Shown: piece by piece, positions 27,054-34,983 of the stretch | Layout of the letters: each line of letters starts with the position of its first letter | How positions within the stretch are numbered: position 1 is the first letter of the stretch | Source of the DNA: Pseudomonadota bacterium | GTDB lineage: Bacteria > Pseudomonadota > Gammaproteobacteria > Burkholderiales > Burkholderiaceae_C | Length of the DNA stretch: 52,016 nucleotides | NCBI GenBank assembly: GCA_021808525.1 | Contig: JAKBBK010000013.1 | Location: 1 to 52,016, forward strand | Direction: 5' to 3' | Program-made: the position numbers and the translations under genes | The notes under the pieces: generated by a model | What the model saw: only the letters and a program-made list of their open reading frames with translations | Database searches by the model: none | Told to the model about the DNA's origin: nothing

Positions 27054-28766
27054 TCAGTCCAGTCGCACGCGGCGTGCGGCCAGCTGGTACAGACGGTGCC
27101 AGACCAGCCGATTGATCAGGATCACGTACAGGGACATCACGCCGACGCCCAGCGCGATCTCGGCACCCTTGCCCTGCGCGGTGGCCTCGCTGATGAAGGA
27201 CCCCAGGCCGGTGGCGACAAGCGTCTTGTCGCCCCAGCTCACCACCTCGGCGACGATGCTCGCGTTCCAGGCGCCGCCCGAGGCGGTGATGGCACCGGTG
27301 ATGAAGCCTGGGAACACCCCCGGCAGGTACAGGCGCTTCCACAGCAGCCAGCCGCGCAGACCCAGGTTCTGCGCCGCCTCGCGCATGTCGTTGGGAATCG
27401 CCGAGGCCGCCCCCACCACCGAGAACAACACGTACCACATGCTGCCCAGGATCATCAGCGGCGCCGTCCACACATTGACGTCCAGGTGCCAATGCACGAT
27501 GACCACGACGAACAGGGGGAACAGGAGGTTGGCCGGAAAGGCCGCCAGGAATTGCGCCAGGGGCTGCACGGCGGCGGCCAGGCGTGGGCGCAGTCCCACC
27601 CACACGCCCACCGGCACCCACACCAGCGCGGACAAGCCCACCAGCACGAATACCTTGAAACCCGTGAGCAGGCCCAGCCACAGCACATGCCCCACCAGGG
27701 GCCAGCCGAAATCGCGGGGCAGCACCTCGCCCAGGCGTACCAGGGCCCAGATGGCGAACACGAACACGGCGCCGTAGAACACCGTGTCCCCGCGGCGCCA
27801 GGCCTGGGCCTGCGGCACGGGACGGTTCTGCACCCGCGGCATCACGTGCACGCTGAGGCGCCAAAGCCCTTGCGGCAGCGCGGCGAACTGGCGCAGCAGG
27901 CGCGTGCGCCGCAGGAAGTCCAGCACCCAGGAACGCGGTGCGTCGCCCGAGGCGGTCATCTCCAGCTTGAACTTGTCGGCCCATGCGACGATGGGACGGA
28001 ACAACAGGCTGTCATAGAGCAGGATGATGACGATCATCGCCCCGATCGCCAGCCCGATGGCGCCCAGGTCGCGGCTGATGATGGCCTGCGCGATGTACGA
28101 GCCGATGCCGGGAACCTTCACCTCGTGTCCGGATACCGTGATGGCCTCCGAGGCGACGACGAAGAACCAGCCCCCCGACATGGACATCATGGTGTTCCAC
28201 AACAAGCCCGGCATCGCGAAGGGCAGCTCGAGCTTCCAGAAGCGCTGCCAGGCGTTGAGCCGGTACAGCGTGGCCGCCTCCTGCAGGTCGCGCGGCACGG
28301 TCTTCAGCGACTGGTACAGGCTGAAGGTCATGTTCCAGGCCTGGGAGGTGAACACGGCGAAGATCACCGCCAGCTGCACGCCGACCAGGCTGCCCGGGAA
28401 CAGCGACATGAACCCGGTGACGGTGATCGACAGATAGCCGAGGATGGGCACCGATTGCAGCACGTCGAGCACGGGCACCAGCACCCGTTCGGCGTAGCGG
28501 TTGTGCGCCGCCAGCCAGGCATAGCTCAGCGTGAACACCAGCGACAGCAGCAGCGCGGCCAGCATGCGCAGCACCGTGTACAGCCCGTCCGCCGGCAAGG
28601 CCCACGGCGACAGCGAAATGGGCAGTGTCTGTCCGAGCTGGTAGGGCACCGCCATCTGGCGCCCGGCATGGCTGACGATGAAAAACAAGGCCAGCACCAG
28701 CGGCAATGCGACCAGATCGCGCCGATTCGGCACGGGCAGGGGCAGGCGGCGCAGGGCGTAGGACAT
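27054..28766 (-). CDS. Double-domain ABC transporter permease, NitT/TauT type
   Basis: The 570-aa membrane protein contains two permease domains in one chain. The first has the cytoplasmic coupling loop LQEAATLYRLNAWQRFWKLE (about residue 180). The second has MREAAQNLGLRGWLLWKRLY (about residue 465); both match the EAA motif of binding-protein-dependent permeases. About a dozen hydrophobic segments are visible. Fusion of both halves fits the single ATPase gene downstream. The imported or exported substrate is unknown: similarity to bicarbonate/nitrate/sulfonate systems is only at family level. Confidence 0.87.
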   Translation of the reverse strand: MSYALRRLPLPVPNRRDLVALPLVLALFFIVSHAGRQMAVPYQLGQTLPISLSPWALPADGLYTVLRMLAALLLSLVFTLSYAWLAAHNRYAERVLVPVLDVLQSVPILGYLSITVTGFMSLFPGSLVGVQLAVIFAVFTSQAWNMTFSLYQSLKTVPRDLQEAATLYRLNAWQRFWKLELPFAMPGLLWNTMMSMSGGWFFVVASEAITVSGHEVKVPGIGSYIAQAIISRDLGAIGLAIGAMIVIILLYDSLLFRPIVAWADKFKLEMTASGDAPRSWVLDFLRRTRLLRQFAALPQGLWRLSVHVMPRVQNRPVPQAQAWRRGDTVFYGAVFVFAIWALVRLGEVLPRDFGWPLVGHVLWLGLLTGFKVFVLVGLSALVWVPVGVWVGLRPRLAAAVQPLAQFLAAFPANLLFPLFVVVIVHWHLDVNVWTAPLMILGSMWYVLFSVVGAASAIPNDMREAAQNLGLRGWLLWKRLYLPGVFPGFITGAITASGGAWNASIVAEVVSWGDKTLVATGLGSFISEATAQGKGAEIALGVGVMSLYVILINRLVWHRLYQLAARRVRLD

Positions 28767-29064
28767 CGCGATGACGGGCGGGGCCCGCGGGGGATCCGCG
28801 GGCGGGAAGGCACGGTAGGGCAGGAAGGGCAGCGCCGACCACGCGCCGGGAATCGGCCGCGGACGACCGGCGCGGGGCTTTTCGCGGCACGACAGGGGGC
28901 GTGCCCGCGATCTCGGTGCGAGGTGCCTCCAACCCGGAGTCTATAGGCTCCATTTTGACATTACTGTGACCACGAAAAGACGCCATGAATGCTCCGGCGC
29001 CGGACTTGCGTCACAGCCCCCTGTCGGCGGCACAATCCTGGGGTCCGTCCACCCACCGCGTTCC
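28767..29064. other. Divergent intergenic region, permease operon / CDF exporter
   Basis: The region is 298 bases without a gene. It is GC-rich except around 28935-28980, where TATAGA on the minus strand (28937-28942) could be a -10 for the permease operon and TTGACA on the plus strand (28955-28960) could be a -35 for the exporter. Neither has a convincing partner element. No metal-responsive operator was recognised. Confidence 0.3.
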
Positions 29065-29952
29065 ATGCGCCGCTACCTCCACGTCTCCCTCGCAGCAGCC
29101 TTCGTGGTCATCGCGCTCAAGCTGGGCGCCTGGCACCTGACCGGCTCGGTGGGCTTCCTGTCGGACGCGCTGGAATCCCTGGTCAACGTCGTGGCCGCCG
29201 GCTTCGCCTTGCTGATGGTGGCGATCGCCGGGCGCCCGCCCGACACCGACCATCCCTACGGCCACACCAAGGCCGAGTATTTCTCCAGCGCGCTCGAGGG
29301 CCTGCTGATCGGCGTGGCCGCCCTGGGCATCGCGGCCGAGGCCGTGCGACGCCTGCTGGCGCCGCAACCCGTGCACATGGTGCCGGTGGGCGCCGCGCTG
29401 AACGTGGCGGCCACGCTGATCAACCTGGCGGTGGCGCGCTGGATGCTGGGCGGCGCGCAGCGCCTGCGCTCCATCGTGCTGGAAGCCGACGCGCGCCACC
29501 TGCTGGCCGATGTGTGGACCAGCGTGGGCGTGGTGGTCGGGGTGGTGCTGGTGCCCCTGACCGGCTGGCTGTGGATGGACCCGGTGGTCGGCATCGTCGT
29601 GGCCGGCCACATCGTCGGCGAGGCCTGGCGCCTGGTCGCGCGCTCGGTGGACGGGCTCATGGACCGCTCCCTGCCCGAGGGCGACCTGGCCGCGGTGGAA
29701 CAGGTGCTGGGCGAGTTCCGCAGCGAGGACCTGCGCTTCGACCACGTGCGCACCCGTCGCGCCGGCACGCGGCGCTTCGTCGGCATGCACATGCACATGC
29801 CCGCCCAGTGGAGCCTGGGGCGCGCGGCCGATTGCCGGCTGCAGGTCGAGCGCGCCCTCACGCAACGCATCGCCGGGCTGGTGGTGACCATCGAAATGTT
29901 GCCGCAGGGCCAGGAAAGCCTGCAGGACGGGGGCTCCGGCAACGTTCCCTGA
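29065..29952 (+). CDS. Cation diffusion facilitator (FieF/CzcD-type metal exporter)
   Basis: Inner-membrane antiporter that exports divalent metals such as Zn, Fe, Co or Cd in exchange for protons. The product is 295 aa from ATG 29065 (MRRYLHVSLAAAFVVIALK). It has six predicted membrane helices, the GSVGFLSDALESLVN motif in helix 2, the HPYGHTKAEYFSS loop, and HLLADVWTS (HxxxD) in helix 5, which together form the transport metal site. A cytoplasmic C-terminal domain follows (EGDLAAVEQVLG...HMHMPAQWSLGRA). Metal specificity cannot be read by eye. Confidence 0.9.
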   Translation: MRRYLHVSLAAAFVVIALKLGAWHLTGSVGFLSDALESLVNVVAAGFALLMVAIAGRPPDTDHPYGHTKAEYFSSALEGLLIGVAALGIAAEAVRRLLAPQPVHMVPVGAALNVAATLINLAVARWMLGGAQRLRSIVLEADARHLLADVWTSVGVVVGVVLVPLTGWLWMDPVVGIVVAGHIVGEAWRLVARSVDGLMDRSLPEGDLAAVEQVLGEFRSEDLRFDHVRTRRAGTRRFVGMHMHMPAQWSLGRAADCRLQVERALTQRIAGLVVTIEMLPQGQESLQDGGSGNVP

Positions 29953-30033
29953 CAACTCCTCGGCGGACTACCATGGCGGCATGGCCGCGGCGCCCGACGC
30001 CCGCGGCCGCCCCCGTCAGGCCAGGAGATTGCC

Positions 30034-30666
30034 ATGCGTCTACGAAGCGATTCCTTCCAGGATCAGCACGTCATCGCCTCCGACTTCGCGTTCTGCAAGC
30101 CCGCCGCGGTGGGCCATGTCGCGTTGTCCGACAACCGCAACCCCCACCTGGCGTGGGACGAGGTGCCCCAGGGCACCCGCAGCCTGGTGCTGATCTGCCA
30201 CGACCCGGACGTGCCCAGTTCGGCCGAGGACGTGAACCGCGAGGGGCGCACCGTGCCCGCCTCGCTGCCCCGGGTGGACTTTTTCCACTGGGTGCTGGTG
30301 GACCTGGCGCCCACGCTGCGCGAGATCGCCGCCGGCTCGATGAGCTCGGGCGTGAGCCCGCGCGGCAAGCCGCCGCTTCCCGGCCCGGCCCCGCGCCACG
30401 GCATCAACGACTACACCGCCTGGTTCCGCGGGGACCAGGACATGCAGGGCAACTATTTCGGCTATGACGGCCCCTGCCCGCCGTGGAACGACGCGCTGCC
30501 CCACCGCTACGTGTTCACGCTGTACGCGCTGGACATCGCGCGCTGCCCGGTCGACGGGGAGTTCACCGGCCAGCAGGTTCGCGAGGCCATGGCCGGCCAT
30601 ATCCTGGCCCACTCCAGCATCACCGGCACCTACACCCTCAATCCGAGCCTGGCCAGCCTGGCCTGA
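30034..30666 (+). CDS. YbhB/YbcL-family phosphatidylethanolamine-binding-like protein
   Basis: The 210-aa protein has the PEBP fold signatures LVLICHDPDVP (residues about 50-60), FFHWVLVDL, and YDGPCPPWNDALPHRYVFTLYAL, which line the anion/lipid pocket. Bacterial members are cytoplasmic or periplasmic and of uncertain function; no signal peptide is visible here. Start ATG 30034 has AGGAG 6 nt upstream. A strong hairpin follows the stop at 30678-30698. Confidence 0.88.
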   Translation: MRLRSDSFQDQHVIASDFAFCKPAAVGHVALSDNRNPHLAWDEVPQGTRSLVLICHDPDVPSSAEDVNREGRTVPASLPRVDFFHWVLVDLAPTLREIAAGSMSSGVSPRGKPPLPGPAPRHGINDYTAWFRGDQDMQGNYFGYDGPCPPWNDALPHRYVFTLYALDIARCPVDGEFTGQQVREAMAGHILAHSSITGTYTLNPSLASLA

Positions 30667-30677
30667 GCGCCTGGATG

Positions 30678-30698
30678 CCCCGCCCGCGCCGGGCGGGG
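30678..30698 (+). terminator. Strong hairpin after the YbhB-like gene
   Basis: CCCCGCCCG-cgc-CGGGCGGGG is a perfect 9-bp stem with a 3-base loop, 12 bases after the stop. No T-tract follows (agctacact), so it may end transcription inefficiently or protect the 3' end. The following TACACT resembles a -10 element for the next gene. Confidence 0.4.
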
Positions 30699-30762
30699 AG
30701 CTACACTGCGCGCCGCCCCCGCGTTTCCCCACCAACCCGCGCTGCGAAGCGCCCCGCCGGCG

Positions 30763-31023
30763 ATGCCCCGTTCCAAGTCCTCGCGCAAGCCCCTGAGCCC
30801 CCATCTGCAAGGCCTGCTCGGGGTGCTGCTGGGCATCCTGGTGATCGCCGTGGTCCTGGGGCTGCTGCGCTGGCGCCGCGACGGGCTGCCGGTGGACGCC
30901 GGCGAGCTGGCGCTGGCCAGCACCACGCCCTGCATCACCCTGGCCATCCAGCAGGCCACCGCCGGCGGGCGCAGCATCACCTACGCCGAGCTGGACCGGC
31001 TGGAGAAGCGCTGCGGCTCATGA
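30763..31023 (+). CDS. Small single-span membrane protein of unknown function
   Basis: The 86-aa product has a basic N-terminus (MPRSKSSRKPLSPH), one hydrophobic segment (about residues 18-35) followed by RWRRDG, and a C-terminal part TTPCITLAIQQATAGGRSITYAELDRLEKRC. I do not recognise the family. The stop overlaps the start of the glycerophosphodiesterase gene by ATGA, so it is translationally coupled to it. This coupling and the orderly composition favour a real gene. Positive-inside rule puts the N-terminus and the RWRRDG segment in conflict, so topology is open. Confidence 0.6.
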   Translation: MPRSKSSRKPLSPHLQGLLGVLLGILVIAVVLGLLRWRRDGLPVDAGELALASTTPCITLAIQQATAGGRSITYAELDRLEKRCGS

Positions 31024-31832
31024 ACGCCCCTGGCTCCGAGCTGCACGCGGACCCGCCCCGGCGCGAGCCCGGCAACCCCGGGGCCGCCCCGTCCACGACG
31101 CGCATCCCGCACGCCCTCATCGCCCATCGCCTGGGTGCCGCGCTGGGGCCGGAGAATTCCCTGGCCGCCTGCCGCGCCGCGCTGCGCGCCGGATTCCGCA
31201 GCTTCGAGTGCGACGTCAAGCTCAGCGCCGACGGCGAGGCCTTCCTGCTGCATGACGACGCGCTGCTGCGCACCCATGGCAGCACCCTGCGCGCCAGCAG
31301 CCTGCCCTGGGCGGCGCTGCGCGCGCTGCCCGGCGAGGCCCTGCCCAGCCTGCGCGAGCTGCGCGACACCCTGCGCGCCTGCGCCGAGCCCACCTGGGTG
31401 AACCTGGAGATCAAGGTCGACGACGGCGCTCCGGCCCCCTTGCAGCAGGCCTGGGGCAGCGCGGTGGCGGGGCTCGCCGCCGCGCTGTGGGGCGATGCCG
31501 AGCCGCCGCTGCTGTCCTCCTTTTCCATCGCCGCGCTGCAGGGCGCCATGCGGGCCGCGCCGCGCCTGCCGCGCGCCTGGCTGTGCGAACGCCTGCCCCC
31601 CCATTGGCGCGGCGTGGCCCAGGCGCTGGAGCTGCGCGCGGTGCACCTGGCGGCGCGCGAGGCCGACGCCGCCGTGCTCGGGCGCCTGCGCGCGGCAGGG
31701 CTGGAATCGCGGGTGTACACCGTCGACGACCCCCTGCAGCTGCGCCACTGGCTGGAGCTGGGCGCCAGCGGCGTGTTCACCGACGGCGTGCCCGAGGGCC
31801 CGGGCGCGCCGGCCGCCACCCCGTCCGCCTGA
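31020..31832 (+). CDS. ugpQ: Glycerophosphodiester phosphodiesterase (UgpQ type)
   Basis: Hydrolyses glycerophosphodiesters from phospholipid turnover to glycerol-3-phosphate and an alcohol. The 270-aa protein has a short Pro-rich N-terminus and no signal peptide, so it is cytoplasmic. Catalytic and metal residues are intact: AHRLGAALGPENSLAA, then FECDVKLSADG and LLHDD, and later NLEIKVD. The C-terminal VYTVDDPLQLRHWLELGASGVFTDGVPEG is typical. Start ATG 31020 overlaps the stop of the small membrane protein gene. The mtnN-like gene follows after 17 bases. Confidence 0.92.
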   Translation: MNAPGSELHADPPRREPGNPGAAPSTTRIPHALIAHRLGAALGPENSLAACRAALRAGFRSFECDVKLSADGEAFLLHDDALLRTHGSTLRASSLPWAALRALPGEALPSLRELRDTLRACAEPTWVNLEIKVDDGAPAPLQQAWGSAVAGLAAALWGDAEPPLLSSFSIAALQGAMRAAPRLPRAWLCERLPPHWRGVAQALELRAVHLAAREADAAVLGRLRAAGLESRVYTVDDPLQLRHWLELGASGVFTDGVPEGPGAPAATPSA

Positions 31833-31849
31833 TCACGCCCCCTCCCGCC

Positions 31850-32623
31850 ATGCCCGATCGACGCAATCCCCGCATCGGCGTGCTCAGCGCGCTGCAGGCC
31901 GAGCAGCAGTTGCTGCTGCAGCATCTGCTGGCCGTGCGCCCGCTGCAACTGCGCGGCCAGCGCGCCTTCCACCGCGGCAGGCTGTGGGGCTTCGACGCCG
32001 TGCTGGTGCTGTCGGGCGTGGGCAAGGTGGCGGCCGCCACCAGCGCCACCAGCCTGATCGCCGAGTTCGGCTGCGAGGCCCTGCTGTTCACCGGCACGGC
32101 CGGGGGCCTGGGCGAGGACGTGGGCATCGGCGACGTGGTGGTGGCCGAGCAATGCCTGCAGCATGACCTGGACGCCTCGCCGCTGTTTCCGCGCTTCGAG
32201 GTTCCCCTGACCGGGCGCAGCCGTTTCGCCGGCGACCCCGCCTGGACCGAGCGCCTGGCCGCGGGCGCGCAGCGCGCGCTGGAGACCATGCTGCAGGACG
32301 ATGCCGGCGCCAGCCGCCTGCAGGGCCTGGGCATCACCGCCCCGCGAGTGCACCGCGGGCTCATGCTCAGCGGCGACCGCTTCATCAGCGGCCCCACGCA
32401 GGCCGCCGAGCTGCGCGAGCTGCTGCCCGAGGCCCTGGCGGTGGACATGGAGACGGCCGCGGTGGCGCAGGTGTGCTCCGACTACCGCGTGCCCTTCGCC
32501 GCGGTGCGCTGCATCTCCGACCGCGCCGACGCCAGCGCCCACATCGATTTCGACCGCTTCACCACGCTGATCGCCCGGCATTACGGCGCCGCGGTGCTGC
32601 GCCTGGCGCTGCGGGGCTACTGA
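31850..32623 (+). CDS. mtnN: 5'-methylthioadenosine/S-adenosylhomocysteine nucleosidase
   Basis: Cleaves adenine from methylthioadenosine and S-adenosylhomocysteine, clearing by-products of SAM use. The 257-aa protein keeps the active-site acids: Glu in VLSALQAEQQLLL, Glu in VDMETAAVAQV, and Asp in RCISDRAD. The GTAGGLGEDVGIGDVVVA phosphorylase-fold motif is present. It is about 20 aa longer than the enterobacterial enzyme, with the insertion between FRG-type residues 110-150. It converges on the rRNA methyltransferase gene (27-base gap). Confidence 0.88.
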   Translation: MPDRRNPRIGVLSALQAEQQLLLQHLLAVRPLQLRGQRAFHRGRLWGFDAVLVLSGVGKVAAATSATSLIAEFGCEALLFTGTAGGLGEDVGIGDVVVAEQCLQHDLDASPLFPRFEVPLTGRSRFAGDPAWTERLAAGAQRALETMLQDDAGASRLQGLGITAPRVHRGLMLSGDRFISGPTQAAELRELLPEALAVDMETAAVAQVCSDYRVPFAAVRCISDRADASAHIDFDRFTTLIARHYGAAVLRLALRGY

Positions 32624-32650
32624 GACCCTCAAGCCCCGCGCCGGCGCGGC

Positions 32651-33883
32651 TCAGGTGCCGGCCTGCCCGGGCTGCCCGGCCTGTGCCTGCGCGGACTCGG
32701 CGCCCGGCTTGCGCTGGGGCCGCCCGGCCACCAGCGCGAAGGTGAACAGGCGGCACTCGATGGGCCCGTTGTACAGCACATGGCGCCGCGAGGCCTTCAG
32801 GCCCAGCGCGCGCTCGGCCCGCAGGTCGGCCAGCAGCAGCGCGGCGTTCCAGCCGACGAAGCGCTGCTTGAGCCGGTCGCCCAGCCCGGGCAGCAGCTGA
32901 TCGGCCTGGGCGCCCTTGGCCTCGATGCGCTCGGCATAGGGCGGGTTGCTCAGCACCCAGCCGGCCTGCCCCGGCGCCAGCTCCAGCGGGGCGGCGCCTT
33001 CCAGCGCGTCGGCCTGGCGCACCTGCAGCACCTCCTCGACCCCGGCCCGGCGTGCGTTGTCCCGGGTCAGCGCCACCATGCGCGGGTCGATGTCGGCGGC
33101 CACGATGGGCGCTGGGGCCTGGCGGCGCGCCGCCTGGGCCTGCGCGCGCAGTTCGCGCCACAGCGCCGGGTCGAAACCGCGCAGGCGCTCGAAACCGAAG
33201 CTGCGCTGCAGACCCGCGGCGATGCCGCAGGCGCGCTGCGCCGCCTCGATGACCAGGGTCCCGGCTCCGCAGAAGGGGTCGTACAGCACCGCCCGCGGGG
33301 TCCAGCCGGCCAGGCGCAGCAAGCCGGCGGCGAGGTTTTCCTTCAACGGCGCCTCGCCGTGCGCGCCGCGCCAGCCGCGCTTGAACAGGGCCTCGCCCGA
33401 GGTGTCCAGGTACAGCGTGGCGCTGGTGGCGTCCAGGTGCAGATGCACCCGCGCCTGCGGGTTCTCGCGCTCCACGTCCGGCCGGCGGCCGTCGCGCAGG
33501 CGGAAGTGATCGCACACTCCGTCCTTGGCCCGCAGCAGCGCGAAATGCAGGCTTTGCAGGGGACTGCGCTCGGCGGTCACGTCCACGCGCAGGGTGCTGT
33601 CGGCGTCGAACCACTGCTCCCAGGCCTGGCGCAGGGCCAGGCGATAGATGTCGTCGGCATGCGCCACCGGCCCCTGCGCCACCCGCAACAGCACCCGCGA
33701 GGCGATGCGGCTGTGCAGATTCAGCAACATCACGTCGCGCAGGCTGCCGCGCAGGCTCAGGCCGGCGGCATGCTCGGCCTGCACCTGCGCGGCGCAGCCC
33801 TCGATCTCGGCGATCTCCTCGCGCAAGGCCTGCTCGAGACCGCGCGGACAGGGCAGGTACAGGCTGTGCTGGTCGTCGGGCAT
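32651..33883 (-). CDS. THUMP-domain 23S rRNA methyltransferase, RlmL N-terminal-like
   Basis: The 410-aa protein starts MPDDQHSLYLPCPRGLEQALREEI. It has an N-terminal ferredoxin-like/THUMP region (residues about 10-165), then a Rossmann methyltransferase domain with YDPFCGAGTLVIEAA (SAM motif) and the N2-guanine motif LSNPPYAERI. This corresponds to the first half of E. coli RlmKL, which makes m2G2445 in 23S rRNA. The RlmK half is absent, as in many betaproteobacteria. The tail (AESAQAQAGQPGQAGT) is low-complexity. Confidence 0.88.
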   Translation of the reverse strand: MPDDQHSLYLPCPRGLEQALREEIAEIEGCAAQVQAEHAAGLSLRGSLRDVMLLNLHSRIASRVLLRVAQGPVAHADDIYRLALRQAWEQWFDADSTLRVDVTAERSPLQSLHFALLRAKDGVCDHFRLRDGRRPDVERENPQARVHLHLDATSATLYLDTSGEALFKRGWRGAHGEAPLKENLAAGLLRLAGWTPRAVLYDPFCGAGTLVIEAAQRACGIAAGLQRSFGFERLRGFDPALWRELRAQAQAARRQAPAPIVAADIDPRMVALTRDNARRAGVEEVLQVRQADALEGAAPLELAPGQAGWVLSNPPYAERIEAKGAQADQLLPGLGDRLKQRFVGWNAALLLADLRAERALGLKASRRHVLYNGPIECRLFTFALVAGRPQRKPGAESAQAQAGQPGQAGT

Positions 33884-34033
33884 GGTGCTGGGCGCGCGCG
33901 GCGCGCGGTTCGGAAGCGAGGGCACACATCGTAGCCAATGCGGGCGCCACAACGGCGCCGAGGTACACGGCGACGCGACACTCTGCTAGATTGGGTCGCC
34001 TGCCGCGCCGGCGGCGTTCCCCCGCTACCGACC

Positions 34034-34963
34034 ATGTTCCTGCTCCACACGCCGCGCCGCGCGCGCGCCCCCGCCCCCTGGTTGCGACCGGTGCTCACCG
34101 GGCTGCTGGCCTGCGCGGTGTTCACCGGCGCAAGCGCGGCACCGGCGCCCACGGCTGCCGCGGGCTCGCAGCTGCTGCGGGTGCAGAACGGCCTGGTGCA
34201 GGAAAACGAGGTGGCGGTGGCCAACGGCGCGCAGGCGCTGGCCGACGCCATCACCCATGCCACCGGCAAGCGCACGCTGTGGGTGGCGCACGATGCGGTG
34301 GGCTCCGCGCTGGCCGCCCAAGCGGCCGACTACGCCTTCGTCAAGCCTCCCAGCGCCAGCGCCAAGCTGCTGGCCAAGGGCTGGCACCTGGTCGCCGTGG
34401 CGCAGGCGCCACAGGGCTTCGGCGTCGACTTCATCGCCCAGCCCTGCCCCGGCCATGCGGCCGAGGTGCTGCTCGGAGGGCCCACGTTGAGCACCCTCGG
34501 CGTGGCCGCCAGCGGGCCCGCGAAATGCGTGTCCCTGCGCGAGGTGTGGAGCGCGCCCGACGCCGTGCTGCTGGCCCCGGCCAAGGGCAGCGTGGTGGAC
34601 AAGGTGGCGGCCAAGCTGTGGCTGCAGCACGCCAGCAAGCTGCCGCCCACGGTGCACGTGCAGTACCAGAATGCGGTCACCGACTTCATGCAGGTCACGC
34701 ATGCCGCGGTGATCGGCGTGGTCACGCCGCTGGTGTCGGCGAAATGGCGGGCCGCCGGCGGCGTGGTGCTGGCGCACCAGGAAATGCCCTTCTGGACGGT
34801 GCTGGCGGCGCCCTCGGTGGGTGCCGACCAGGTGGCCAGGGTGCGCGCCGCGCTGCTGGCGCCCCAGGCCCGTTCGCTGGACCGCGTGCTGCACGTGGCC
34901 GGCTGGGTGGCCGGCGATCCGCAGACCTACGCCGACTTCGTGCACTGGCTGGCGGCGCGCTGA
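34034..34963 (+). CDS. Secreted periplasmic binding-type protein (PhnD-like fold), orphan
   Basis: The 309-aa product has a Sec signal peptide (hydrophobic residues about 17-35, cleavage near SAA-APT). The mature part looks like the phosphate/phosphonate-type periplasmic binding fold: DAVGSALAAQAADYAFVKPPSASAKLLAKGW and GPTLSTLGVAASGP in a two-lobe arrangement. No permease or ATPase gene adjoins it, so it may be a sensor or a ligand-binding partner for a transporter elsewhere. Start ATG 34034 was chosen because it puts the signal peptide at the N-terminus; the frame runs open upstream. A TAGATT (33987) could be its -10. Confidence 0.6.
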   Translation: MFLLHTPRRARAPAPWLRPVLTGLLACAVFTGASAAPAPTAAAGSQLLRVQNGLVQENEVAVANGAQALADAITHATGKRTLWVAHDAVGSALAAQAADYAFVKPPSASAKLLAKGWHLVAVAQAPQGFGVDFIAQPCPGHAAEVLLGGPTLSTLGVAASGPAKCVSLREVWSAPDAVLLAPAKGSVVDKVAAKLWLQHASKLPPTVHVQYQNAVTDFMQVTHAAVIGVVTPLVSAKWRAAGGVVLAHQEMPFWTVLAAPSVGADQVARVRAALLAPQARSLDRVLHVAGWVAGDPQTYADFVHWLAAR

Positions 34964-34983
34964 GCGCCGCGGCTCGCGCCGGC

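Noticed and set aside
28955-28983. TTGACA as a sigma-70 -35 element for the CDF exporter
   Set aside because: No acceptable -10 lies 16-18 bases downstream (AGACGC), so the promoter is not called.
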